NCBI GenBank assembly: GCA_036245525.1
Contig: BTPG01000004.1
Location: 160,646,230-160,710,229 of the forward strand
DNA length: 64,000 nt
Source of the DNA: Semisulcospira habei
Lineage: Eukaryota; Mollusca; Gastropoda; Semisulcospiridae
Direction of reading: 5' to 3'
This document shows, piece after piece, positions 23,081-33,970 of the stretch. A program made the position numbers and the translations under genes. Each line of letters opens with the position of its first letter. The stretch's first letter is position 1. The notes beneath the pieces were generated by a model. The model was given only the letters and a program-made list of their open reading frames with translations. It had not been told where the DNA came from and made no database searches.

Positions 23081-24380
23081 TGGTGATTTGACTTTCTTAA
23101 AAATCGTTTGCATTCTCTTTTTAGAAGAGACAAACATATTAAAATCGCTTCATCAGGGGTAGGTGAGCTCTTGCAATATAATCCACAATTCTCACTCGGA
23201 ATGAATGTTTTTGGTTGCATTTGAAAGGGAAATGATCCTACTTTATTACTCGGAATTTAAATCGCTGGCTGACGAATGGACAACATGCATCTGAAACTGG
23301 TGCAAGTGATTTTTTAGGGGGTGCATGTCTTATTCAGACCACAACAGCAACAGTTTTCTTTCAAAATAAAAATAGTTCTCAGTATTTTGAGATAAATGAA
23401 TGCCCTTTTAAATAGTGTAATCAGATTTACGAAGCTCCAGATAAAACGCGAGTGCGTGATAAACAACATGTCTCACATGAATATGTTACCTTGCAACTTT
23501 AGATTTTTGGGGTGTTGCGTTTAAAGGCAAACACAACAGAAAAAGATGCAGTTTGTTGCGTTGTATTTACAAGTGCATAATCTTTTTTGTGGTGCAGTCA
23601 GAATTTTAAAATATTCAGCCATTAGAAAGATATCGTCTTCAAAACTTTGTAAAGTTTGTTTTTTATGCACAGTGTATTTTGCCTCAATTTGCTTGTCCTC
23701 AAATACTACAGTAGAACCTCTTTTGAACAGTCACCGAATTTTATGGTCACCTGCTGTTTACGGCCACATTCACAAAAATACCTGAAATTGACGGCCATGG
23801 GCAGACAGGCGTGGTAAAGCTGTCACGCGTGACGGGTCAGTGACAGTTCACTAGCCTAGCTGGCTGCCTCGCACAGAGACAAAGCCCAAACTTCATGTCA
23901 TTATGCAGTAACGGAGTGCCATTGGCTAGGCAGCTGTGTGAAATGTCATGCTATCTATCCGACATTGTCCACATCTCTTCAAGTCGGGTTACTGTGCGGT
24001 CACGTAATTTTCCGACATGACCAAAATTTAACTGCTCTTTCGGCCCAGGTGCCAACTTTGGAGAAACACTCGGACGCCCCTGCAGATGAAAGGGGCTCAA
24101 GTGAATTAAGGGCGTATGTGCGCAAATGCGCGTGTCTGTACCACAGGCCTTCATATTCATTCCAGCACTCTTACACTAATACAGTGTATATTATATAACA
24201 GTGCTGGGATTGACTTAAGGGCCTGTGGACTGACATTCCGACTCATGTGCCCCTGCAGACTGCAGGGGCTCATGAGAATCTAGGGTATACATGCTCCAAT
24301 GGGCGTGTCTTTGTATTTGTAATTTTTGAAGACTGACGCGTATCCAGAACATCCACTTCTTCCGAAGATCTATGAATTTC
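23081..24380. other. Intronic sequence without a recognised gene
   Basis: At 23709 there is a pogo/Tigger-like end ('tacagtagaacctcttttg'), with no matching opposite end found. A degenerate ~190-bp duplication around 24076-24300 shares 'cccctgcaga' and 'ggggctca'. Nothing coding is supported. Confidence 0.45.
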
Positions 24381-25656
24381 AAGGCTCGTGAGTTAAGAAA
24401 TCGCAGCATCAAAACAAAATCAGGAGGTCGACAAATGTGTGAAAATGCCAGTTTATTTCATCATTTATTTTTTCTCAAATACTATTCACAACTTCAAACC
24501 CAAACTTGGTACAAGATACCTGATGGTAAGACCTTTCTATACATACTAATTTGGATTTTCTAATGTATTATTACATATGGCAATAAAGTTCTATCATCAT
24601 CATTAATGCCTCAGAAAGGTCAAGGGTCACAAGAGCTCAGGAAATAGGTGAAAAATAGCCATATTTTGACAAAAGATGATTTTTTCTCAAATACTATTTT
24701 CAACTTCAAACCCCAACATGGTACAGAGATACCTGATGGTAAGACCTATCTATGCATACAAATTTGGATGACCCCTCGGAAAGGTCAAGGGCTCAGGAAA
24801 TAGGTCCGAAATAGCCATATTTTGACAAAAGATGTTTTTTCTCAAATACTATTCACAACCTTAAACCCAAACTAGCTACAGAGATACCTGATGGTAAGAC
24901 CTTTCTATGCACACTAATTTGGTGTCAAGGGTCACGAGAGCTCAGGAAATAGGTCTGAAATAGCCATATTTTGACAAAAGATATTTTTTCTCATACTATT
25001 CACAAATTGAAACCCAAATTTGGTACAGAGATACCTGATGGTATGACCTATCTATGCATACTAATTTGGATGACCCCTTGGAAAGGTCAAGGATAACAAG
25101 AGGCTGGCAAATGTGTGTAAAATGCTGATTTTTTATAAAATTGTAGGTATTCCCAAATTTTGGCAAAATTTTCAACCAAATTCGGCACAAAAATAGCTGA
25201 TAAGACCTTTTTATGCAAACTAATTTAGTCGAAAGGTCAAGGGTCACGGGGTTTGACAGATGTGTGAAAAATGCTTACATTTTCAGAAAACATGGATTTT
25301 GCTGCTGCAGAAGCCAGCCCTTGTCACAAAGGTCACGCATATGTAAACAGGTCATACACGTGAGCCCTAATGGCTTTGCCTTTCTTGTTAATAGATTTGT
25401 AGTATTTATCAAAGTTTTGCCAACTTTTCTGTCAGATTTGGCACAAAGGTAGCTGATGATAAGACCGTTCTATGCATACTAATTTACTAGTCCCCTCGCA
25501 AAGGTCATGGGGGTAAAGAAATAGGTCCAAAATAGCCATATTTTGACCAATAAAAGTGTTTGTTTTTCTCAAATACAGCTGTCGTCGGGGTCCACAAAAT
25601 GGGACCGGGATATATCCAACCGCAAGATATCAAGTTGACTAAATTAGTATGCATTC
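24381..25656 (+). repeat. Dispersed AGGTCA-rich repeat, multi-unit array
   Basis: At least four internal units, each with 'aatactattcacaac', 'tacagagatacctgatgg' and 'tatgcatactaatttgg'. It ends at about 25390 with 'catacacgtgagccctaatg', followed by a further partial copy to ~25575. A LINE-like tail, 'ggcaataaagttctatcatc', is embedded near 24580-24603. Confidence 0.8.
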
Positions 25657-26694
25657 GAAAAGTTTGCCAAAACGTTTGGGCTTCAAACTGAAAATAGTAC
25701 AGCTCTGATTGGAGGGGGAGGGGGGGGGGGCGGGGGGGCGTATCCCATGAGAATCAGGGCGCATTACCTATCGCCTGAGCGTTCTTTCTTTCAAAGCCGA
25801 GTACAATCAGAAACACTTACTTGCACTGTTAGCATCACGGGAAAAGAACTTACAAAGGACAACTTCTGTTCTCGTTTATGTAATTCACACACATCAATAG
25901 ACAATTTCCTAGACAAGTTAGGTAGCCTTTATTCTTCAATGAATAGGTTGATCACCTCGCTAGTGTGTTTTGTTTGAAGTTGTCACACACGGTGAGAAAA
26001 TCAGATACGGATGAGCACCAGCAGTAACAGCGGGCCGCCTAACTCTGCAGCAAGCATAGACATTCATTATTCCTCGCAGCTGTGCCTAAGGTCTTCCTAT
26101 CATTGCCTGTGTTCTTCGTTAGAGGAGGCGAACAAGGGTTCAGCGTCAGTTTTCGCACCCTCCAGGTCATAACCACCAGCTGCCGAACATGGCAAAACTT
26201 GACACCTGTGAAAAGCATAGAACTTGATACGCATCGAATTATTGTTCATATAAACGCATTTACGTGTGTGGTCATATCTAGAAGGAGATCACGTGGTCTG
26301 CATGAAGCTGCTCCCACGCGCCCAGCAGCCAGTCAAGTGGGGAGACATCTGCCATGAAGCCTACTCATTATAAACTGACTCTGTCTCCTACCCTCTTTGT
26401 ACATACATGTATGTATGTATTCTTCATCTGGAGAAGGTTTGTGCGGTGTTCAGTGTGTGGACGCCCTCCCAGCTGTCGCGTGGGGCTTGTGTGCAGCACC
26501 CTGTGGAGCGCGATACGGCCAAGTTTGGTGACATTATTTTGCGGTTCACCACCGCCCGCGGTCGGTCCAATTTTTTTCGGGATCCAATGTACCCCCCGCT
26601 ATACATCCAGGTTCACGATGTAACGATTCACGATATGTCGGATCAGAGCTGTAGTATTTTCAGTTTGAAGCCCAAACGTTTTGGCAAACTTTTC
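25657..26694. repeat. Segment bounded by 53-bp inverted repeats
   Basis: 25657-25709 and 26642-26694 are reverse complements with one mismatch in 53 ('cagtttgaagcccaaacgtt'). The enclosed ~0.9 kb has a poly-G tract (25714-25737) and no recognised gene. The arms are pieces of the dispersed repeat. Confidence 0.8.
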
Positions 26695-26985
26695 AATAAA
26701 ATTTGGCATTTATTTAGCTGATAACACCTTTCTATGCATACTAATTTAGTCAACCCCTTACAAAGGTAAAGGGTCTAGGAGGGTCGACAGATTTGTGCAA
26801 AATGCATATATTTTGAGAAAACTTAGATTTTGCTGGTACAAGAGCCAATCCTTTACTTATACACTTAAACACTTGCTTATTTCAGTGACCTGTTGGAAAG
26901 GTCAAGGTGACAAAGGTCACACTTATGTGGATTGGTCATACATGTGAGCCATAAGGGCTTTGCCATTATTGTTATTGAATTTAGT
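26695..26985 (+). repeat. Dispersed repeat, 3' end
   Basis: Ends with 'gtgacctgttggaaaggtca' and 'catacatgtgagccataagg', like the reference copy. Confidence 0.75.
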
Positions 26986-27066
26986 TTTGATCAAAGTTTT
27001 GGATTCTTGGGGGGGGAGGGGGGGGGGTTATATGTTTTATTACCCAGCCAACCTCTCTGCTCTAAT

Positions 27067-27488
27067 GGGGCAGTCCGTGGTGCAGTGGTTAAGGCGTCTG
27101 CCACCAATGCTAAAGGTGCGAGGTTCGATTCCAGGTTCCGGGGTCAGACTTTTCTCCTCTAGTAAGTGTCGCTGTTAATTCGGACGGACCGTCGGGGGCT
27201 CTTTCTCTGGGTACTCCAGCTCTTTCTCCCCCTCCACTTTGGTATCAGTTTCAGCCAACTTAATAAAATTTCAAATACAAGCGATTTCCAAAAACAACTT
27301 CAGTAGCTCACTTGAGCTTGCCCTTAGAACCATGTGAATGTTCTGTGTTTATGTACAGTGTGTGAGGGAATGCATGTGATTCACATGAGCGTGCTTGTTG
27401 GGTTCAGTTCGCGGCTACATTCTGCGTATTGAGTTATATTATAATTATGAGAAATGCACCATATAAATACCATGTAATAATAATAATG
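27067..27488 (+). repeat. tRNA-derived SINE
   Basis: Head 'ccgtggtgcagtggttaagg' (A box) and 'gcgaggttcgattcc' (B box). The body carries 'ttaattcggacggaccgtcg' and 'gttgggttcagttcgcggct', and it ends in an (aat)n tail. ~420 bp. The Pol III box layout supports a true SINE. Confidence 0.88.
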
Positions 27489-27556
27489 GGTATGTATTTG
27501 CTTTACTGTGTGCATTTGTTTGCGTGTCAGTTTGAATGTGATGTCTCTGAAGCATT

Positions 27557-27610
27557 GGCCGCCGTGAGATGGCCTTGCTTGCCTGCTCAGCGTTAAACCC
27601 AAATAACTAA
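27557..27610 (+). mobile_element. 54-bp stub of the I-like LINE 3' end with target duplication
   Basis: Matches the last ~50 bp of the 1185-7215 LINE ('gccgtgagatggcctt', 'gcgttaaacccaaataact'). It is flanked by a 12-bp duplication, ctctgaagcatt, at 27545-27556 and 27611-27622. This is an extreme 5' truncation. Confidence 0.85.
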
Positions 27611-27660
27611 CTCTGAAGCATTTGACAATTTGATCCAAGTTTTCAGTTTTCTTACCTCAA

Positions 27661-29862
27661 TACTGTAATTACTCTAAATATTATTCGACCACAGCCCATT
27701 TTTCTGAAATTTTCACCAAACATAAAACTCCCAACCACCTGAAAATGCTATGACCTCAAATATTTAAGCACCACTCAAACTGCGCCTAAAATATTCTTCA
27801 AGTGTCCTTCTAAATGCCACGTTGTCACGTTCGGTGACCTGGCGCTGAGTGATTTCTCAACCATACCATGATTGAACAGACTTGTAATAGACCGACCGAT
27901 TTTATGGGTGAAATGTCAATCAGACTTAGCCTCTCGACCTATCAAAATGCTGTAGACCATGTGATTTCTCACTGCCAAAAGGTACGGCATAACAATGGAT
28001 GTTTATGCTTGTGGGGCATGGAAGAATGTCGATGTTTTCATTATTTTAGCCAATTTCAGTGGTATTGGAAAGCACTGTTGTTATGGGAAGTGTAAATCAG
28101 ATTCCTGATACCCCAATCCATATTCAGGTGAAGAATGTTTCCGTTCTCGAAACCTTTATTACGACCGGCAGACGCGAAAGAAAAGCTTGCAGTCAGCCAC
28201 ATGGTCAACTGATCCCTGAGAGAATCGCAAGACATCACTAGATATGCTCGAAAGTAAAATTTCTACTTTTCCGTGTTCCACCATAGTATATACAGACTGA
28301 CTTGATCACTTGTCTGCTAGTCTGCTAGTGCTAACTTGGATCATAGATCTGTCAATTGTGCGTGACACATTCATGCTAAATTGGATCGTAGATTAGATAT
28401 GTCAGCTGTGTGTGAAGCTTTCATTGCATGTGTGGCTGTGAGAGTGAGTGAGAGATGCCTCATTGATGTAAACAGACTAGTACTAGCAGAAGTTTTCAGG
28501 GGTAAAAAAAAAAGACGTTTTTAGACCAACTTCAGAAGGGTGTACTGATGATTGCCTGCGCGAGAATTTCTTTTAGAGACTCGGTAGTGGGATATGCTCG
28601 CATGTAGGTATAGGATCACCCATAATTTCAGACTGTAAACACACACAAATTGATATTACCATCAAAAAGAGCACATTAAATAGTGTGGTCATGCAAATTT
28701 CAAAGCTCCACCTTTTATATCTTAAAAATCACAGCTTCATTTGGCAAAAATGAGACGATTTGTGCATGTCATAAAATGCTAAGTTATTCTTGCTGGACAC
28801 CGACTAAAGGGGCGGAGCCAAATAAAATACGGGTTGGTCTATTTATCGGTGGCCCACTCCAGGTCAATAACCAGTTCAACATATTCCGGTTCGTCTTTTT
28901 AAATTAAAATCTATTGTCTCCTCCCCAGACATCTGTCATCGTACTTACCAATAACATAACCACTGTGAACTCTTCGGACTCCATCATTTGAACTGCCGTT
29001 ATTCTGAGCCATCGAGGGTTGCAAGGGAAATAACCAACATCAATGCTCTCTTTGAGTTAGTTCCCTTATCAAAATGTCCGCGTCTTTGATCACAGGCCAC
29101 ACAGGGCAATTCGGTTACGCCCCCTTTTCACACACTCTTCTATATTAGCCTCTTGCAACACAAAGCTATGAACGAAGAACCTTTCTGCCAAAACAAAAAA
29201 TCCATGTGGAGCATATCACAGGAGAAACATTTCCAGCAATTCTTAAAATTGTCTGTTAGCATTTTCCACAACACTCTCATGCACAAAGTACCCCCAAGAC
29301 AAAACTGTCGTCTGCAAGCTTGCATACAACTGTGTACATGCCCCATATAAGGCTCCCTTAAACGCACTAGGTCGACTAAAATTACCCAGATTTTGCTCTT
29401 TTTCACACCACCTTTGCTGCTCAAAACGCCCCAAAAGGCAAAAAATTGACGTTTTACACCCTACAACAATTGCAAAAAGGGAGGAAAGTTTTTGAACTAT
29501 TTCTTGCGGAAAAGTTACTACATGCACTGGAAGCAATTGCACCGTGTGGCCATATGTTTTGCTGTTGCGAGTTTCCAAGAGGGAAAAATGACAGTGCTTA
29601 AACTGATGTCTAGAAAGCACTGGTGCTATGACCTAGGTGAATAAGGCGTCTAGGTAAGCTTGCTTTCTTATTTACAGTGTAATCGATGACTAAATCATTT
29701 AGGCCTAGTCATGCTGACTCCAGCACCAAAAAGTTTCAACCAGGTGACCCTAAAGTTTCAACCAGGCTACCGTTTCAGCGATAGATGTTTTCAATATTCA
29801 AAGCTGAAAAATGGGAAAATATGCATGTAAAAAGTGGTCGAATGTTTAGGGTAATTCCGGTA
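27661..29862. mobile_element. TA-bounded element with imperfect TIRs (candidate Tc1/pogo type)
   Basis: The left end 'ctgtaattactctaaat..' and the reverse complement of the right end 'ccggaattaccctaaac..' align over ~27 bp, both leading to 'cgaccac'; each is next to TA. About 2.2 kb with no recognisable transposase. It ends 86 bp upstream of the second DHX9 exon. Confidence 0.5.
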
Positions 29863-29947
29863 CACTGAAAAGGATTTGGTGTGATAAGACATGTATGAGA
29901 TTTGTTTAGATAAAATGGATTTTTGGGTTCACACTTTACCTATGCAG

Positions 29948-30108
29948 ACTGGACCAGCACACAACGCCTGAGATATTCCGGACCCCCCTGCATGAGCTGG
30001 CGCTATCAATCAAGCTGCTGCGTTTGGGGCCTATTGCTCAATTCCTGGCCAAAGCTGTTGAACCACCACCTATTGATGCTGTGGTGGAGGCAGAAGCCAC
30101 ACTCAGAG
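29948..30108 (+). CDS. DHX9: DHX9 exon: start of HA2 region
   Basis: Follows 'cacactttacctatgcag|a' and ends 'ctcagag|gtaagg'. The frame gives '[20 protein letters not shown]' then '[20 protein letters not shown]', the winged-helix/HA2 part of RNA helicase A. Phases: 1 nt completes the split Arg codon from 13203, and 1 nt is left for the next exon. The upstream intron is 16.7 kb. Confidence 0.93.
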
Positions 30109-30117
30109 GTAAGGAGA

Positions 30118-30279
30118 TCAACTCATTCTACCCCAGACACACCACAGCAAGATAGGCGCCAAGCTATTCTGGCATCACCCTTGAACTATCATGGTCGATC
30201 TGTGTCCTGCACTGCAATGCAGTCTTCATAGGACAACGGCAACATTTTGGGATTTCGCTGTTGGGGTAGAATGAGTTAA
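30118..30279. mobile_element. TTAA-type MITE next to a splice donor (M3)
   Basis: Perfect 15-bp inverted ends aactcattctacccc / ggggtagaatgagtt, bounded by TCAA at 30118 and TTAA at 30276. It contains one arm of the M1/M2 core ('ggcgccaagctattctggca'), so the hairpin is lost. It begins 9 nt after the DHX9 exon boundary at 30108. Confidence 0.75.
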
Positions 30280-31006
30280 TGCAGCTTGTCTCTTTGCCTA
30301 CTATCATTGTCGAGAGTCTCCTACCGGCTTGCTTCACTTGTATCACAGACTTCAGAATATGCTGCCTCTTCATAGTGCACACTTTGGCTACTTTTAGTGT
30401 TTGATCTCTAACAGAAAGTGGTTGCAGGGCATGCGCATTGCTTTCTGTGGTAAATTAAATGTTGTGTTTTTATAGTGTTATTTGGTTGGGTCACTTTTAT
30501 CAGTGACTTTTCAGTTGGCATTTTCAATGGCTGCATGCATGTAGTAGTATGGCAGACAGATGGTATTCTTAGAGGAAGTTTCTTGCGAGGTAGGCTCTGA
30601 TGATAAAGAATTGATGGTTTTATTTAAGAAAAACTGGAAGCTGTTCCTGAATCAGAAATCAAAGGGCAGAGTGAAACAAGGATGCAGACTTTTGGAGAAT
30701 CGGAGGATGAAATGACTATTTCTTGCATCATCATGACTTACTTTTTTGAGTGGCTTGTCTGAAAATGAAAGATCAAGTTCATAGATGGTCAGAAAAATTA
30801 CGATCTAAAAGAGGTGACATGCTTGTTTGACCTGACTGGTGACAATTTTTGTTGCATTCAGTACAGGTGAATCTTGTAAATCTTCCTGTTGTCAGTAAGA
30901 GACATGAAGACAGCCAATCAAACTTGCAATTTAAAGAAAATATGCATTTGACCCTAGATCCCAGTTTAAGAAAGATTGGAACAAGTTCATGGACAATCTG
31001 TTACAG
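30280..31006. other. DHX9 intron remainder
   Basis: The rest of an 898-bp intron. Acceptor 'ctgttacag' ends at 31006. No other feature recognised. Confidence 0.7.
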
Positions 31007-31118
31007 CTATGCATGCCCTTGACACCAATGATGAGCTGACCCCACTAGGACGCATTTTGGCACGGATGCCAATTGAACCGCATTTGGGCAAGATGATCAT
31101 CTATGGCTGCATTTTCTA
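31007..31118 (+). CDS. DHX9: DHX9 exon: HA2 continuation
   Basis: Acceptor ttacag|ct, donor ttctag preceded by 'ttttcta|gtaagt'. The frame gives '[20 protein letters not shown]' then '[14 protein letters not shown]', the ratchet/HA2 segment. It begins with 2 nt completing an Ala codon and ends with 2 nt of Tyr, consistent with both neighbours. Confidence 0.93.
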
Positions 31119-31180
31119 GTAAGTTTGAACTTTTTCAAATTTAACCTGGCGTTTTTGTTATACATTTGTTCTGCATTTTA

Positions 31181-31392
31181 TGTCTGCACTGCCTGTAGCT
31201 CTTGATATTGGATGTGTGTTGCTAAATGGTCTTAGGTTTATTTAGGCCCCGTGTCTTAGGTTTATTTAACGTATTGGACCGGCTGGCGACATACATTCAA
31301 TGTTCTGTTTAGTTTTTTTTTCACAAGCAGTGCAGGCACGTCCTGAGAAAGCCTTGTTGCTGTCGGGACGTTAAGCAATGTACAATCAATCA
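31181..31392 (+). repeat. CAAT-tail SINE-like repeat, 5'-truncated copy
   Basis: 3' half of the family, ending 'aatgtacaatcaatc'. It has the older-subfamily variants 'gccccgtgt' and 'attggacc', also seen in the 43941 copy, where the Polinton copies have 'gccccatgt' and 'atttgacc'. Confidence 0.85.
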
Positions 31393-31804
31393 ATCCGTGG
31401 TGCAGTGGTTAAGACGCCTGCCACCAATGCTAAAGGTGCGAGGTTCGATACCGGGTTTCGGCGTTGGATTTTTCTCCTCTAGTAAGTGTCACCGTTAATT
31501 CGGGCAGACCGTCGGGGGTTCTTTCTCCGGGTACTACAGTTCTTCCACCCCCTCCACTTTGGTACCGGTTTCAGGCCACATTATAAATTTCAAATACAAG
31601 CGATCAAAATTTCCTAAACCTCAGTAGCTGAGCTGACCCTTCGCACCACGTGAATGTCCCGTGTCCGTGCCTTCAGAGTGAATGCGTGTGTGTCACGTGA
31701 GCTTGCGTGTTGGGTTCAGTTCGCGGCGCTTTGAGTCGATTCACAGAATTGGGGAAAAGCGGCTATATAATAACCGGTATTATTATTATTATTATTATTA
31801 TTAT
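31393..31804 (+). repeat. tRNA-derived SINE
   Basis: Second + copy: head 'tccgtggtgcagtggttaag', B box 'ggttcgatacc', (att)n tail at 31780-31804. It abuts the CAAT tail of the preceding repeat. Confidence 0.88.
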
Positions 31805-32320
31805 CAACGTTGAGGTCCTTGAACAGGCTGAAACTGTGAGCATCGAGGCTTTGCTGCTGCGGACACAGCTCCGCTGGGTGGGGCATGTCTCCAGGATGGA
31901 GGATCATCGCCTACCAAAGATCACCCTGTTCGGCGAGCTTGCTACTGGACACCGTGACAGAGGGGCACCAAAGAAGAGATACAAAGACTGTCTCAAGAAG
32001 TCACTTAGTGCCTGCCAAATCGACCACCACCAGTGGTCTTTGCTTGCTGCGGACCGTGACACCTGGCGCTCCACCATTTACAAGGCAGCTGTCTCCTTTG
32101 AGGACTCTCACAGAGCTAGCCTTAAGGACAAGCGGCTCAGGAGAAAAAACAGAGATGCCGCAGCTCAGAACCCTGGCCATACCTTCCCCTGCAGCCACTG
32201 CGGTCGAACCTGCCTGTCTCGGATTGGCCTCCGCAGCCACGAACAAGCCTGCAGACGTCGTGGTCAACTCCTATAAAATCTTCGTTTGCGAAGTCAGGCC
32301 AAGAAGAAAGAAGAAAAAAG
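31805..32320 (+). mobile_element. 3' fragment of the C2H2-tailed LINE
   Basis: 5'-truncated copy encoding the last ~155 codons of the RT protein, closed by the zinc finger 'FPCSHCGRTCLSRIGL' and a stop near 32274. The 3' hairpin CTTCG-TTTG-CGAAG lies at 32280-32293, then an A-rich tail. It abuts the (att)n tail of the SINE. Confidence 0.88.
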
Positions 32321-32610
32321 AGATTATTATTATCACATTAGATGAAAGAAATATACATCACACTAGATGAAAGAAAATATACATTTATGGCAAGCTGAGG
32401 GAAACTGAGTTTTTAGCTTGTTTGTGATAGCAGAAGTGAGTATGTAGTGGCCGGGTCATTGTCCATTTGTGCAGTGTTTGTCTGTGGTAAGACAATTACA
32501 ACATAGTTTTTAAATTAAATATTAAATTCTCACCAAGAAAAGCAAAGTAGAGTATTGTGTACTTGCTTTTATGTCTGTTTAAAAAATGTAATAAATTGTG
32601 TTGTCAAACA

Positions 32611-33970
32611 GAACAGAAACATCAACAAACAGGTGTATATTTTAATTAGATTTTAATGTTTAGTATACTGCATAAGAACATACACAATTAAAAACATATT
32701 TTACCGGGCGCAACCAGTCATTACTGAAACCATGCTTGTAGAAGGGGCTGTTCTTATATAAAATCATGCTGTGTGGTCTACTTATTTTTAGTGATGTGTA
32801 CACTTCGTGACTGTTTGTTTTGTTTTTTTTGTTTGTTTGGGTTTTTTTGGGGGTTTTCTTTACAACTTTAAACTAAAATTCTGAAACGTGAGGCAGTGAT
32901 GCGCTTTGGTTACAAAAAATTGCTGTTACGACTGTTCACCTTGTGACCTGTTTTCCTCACCAGTGCCTGCGAGTGGAAAATATCACTGTTTACACAGTGA
33001 TTTCGCCACATGTTAAGCCCATTCCCTTCAGAGTTGGTCACCACATACTGAGTAAAATGTTGTTTTGAATAACTTCATATCAAATACTAGTGGTTCTGTT
33101 GTCCTTTATTTTGTTAAGTAGCACAAAAATGTACATTTAATTTGGTGAATGAGTTAAATCGTTCCGCAGTACAGGGTGATTATCTGAAATGGTGGGCTGT
33201 TCCAGGGGACTCTATTTACGCACAATAACACCAGATTAATGTTTTGTGTTGTGTACATGGCTTACACATATCAAAGAAACAAATTACAAATGCTTTTGGT
33301 GTTACTATTATTCCATTGTGCGTATTTTGTTAATGAGTTAAGAAAAATGCTGATTGTGACATGGCGGATTTGTGACATAATGATGGTGGGTTTAAACAAC
33401 TGTGTGGTGGTGAGCATCTTCTTTAAATTTATTTGAAAATAATATCGAACAGAAACATCAACAAACATGTATATTTTAATTATATGTTTAGGTTCAGTAT
33501 ACTGTGTATGATTCCACAACTAAAAATGAGTACCAGGCGTCACCATTTGTTACTGAAACCATGCCTGTGCTGTGTTAGGGACTACTTTTCTATGTATTTT
33601 TAGTGACAAATATGTGTACTTCATGATCTTTTTCTTTTTTAAACAATTTAAAACTGAAATCTTGAAATGCAAGGCAGTAATATGAAGTGATCCTCTTTGG
33701 TTACCCCTGTTACGCCTGTTCCCCTTGTGAAATGCGATACCTATTTATAAAAACAAAATCGCCCTATATTTGACATGAACGAACATGACAGAGCCTGATC
33801 CATTTTTGTCACTGGTGCATGGAAGATATCGCTGTGCACACAGTGGTTTTGCCCACCTGCTGCACACGTTTACTTTAGAGTTGGTCACATGACACCGCAC
33901 ACAAAAAGTTGCTTTGAATCACTCCATATCAAATACTATTGGTTCATTTGTCCTTTATTTTGATAAATAA
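32611..33970. repeat. ~0.5-kb direct duplication
   Basis: About 32611-33115 and 33444-33965 share ordered landmarks: 'agaaacatcaacaaaca', 'tactgaaaccatgc', 'agagttggtcac', 'tcaaatact..tggtt' and 'gtcctttattttg'. The copies are diverged and nothing coding is conserved between them. Confidence 0.7.

Noticed and set aside
23709..23760. pogo/Tigger-like terminal sequence 'cagtagaacctc'
   Set aside because: No matching inverted end was found downstream or upstream, so an element cannot be delimited.
30118..30279. Treating 29923-30228 as a separate gene frame
   Set aside because: The correct coding frame here is the DHX9 exon 29948-30108; the longer frame reads through the donor into the MITE.
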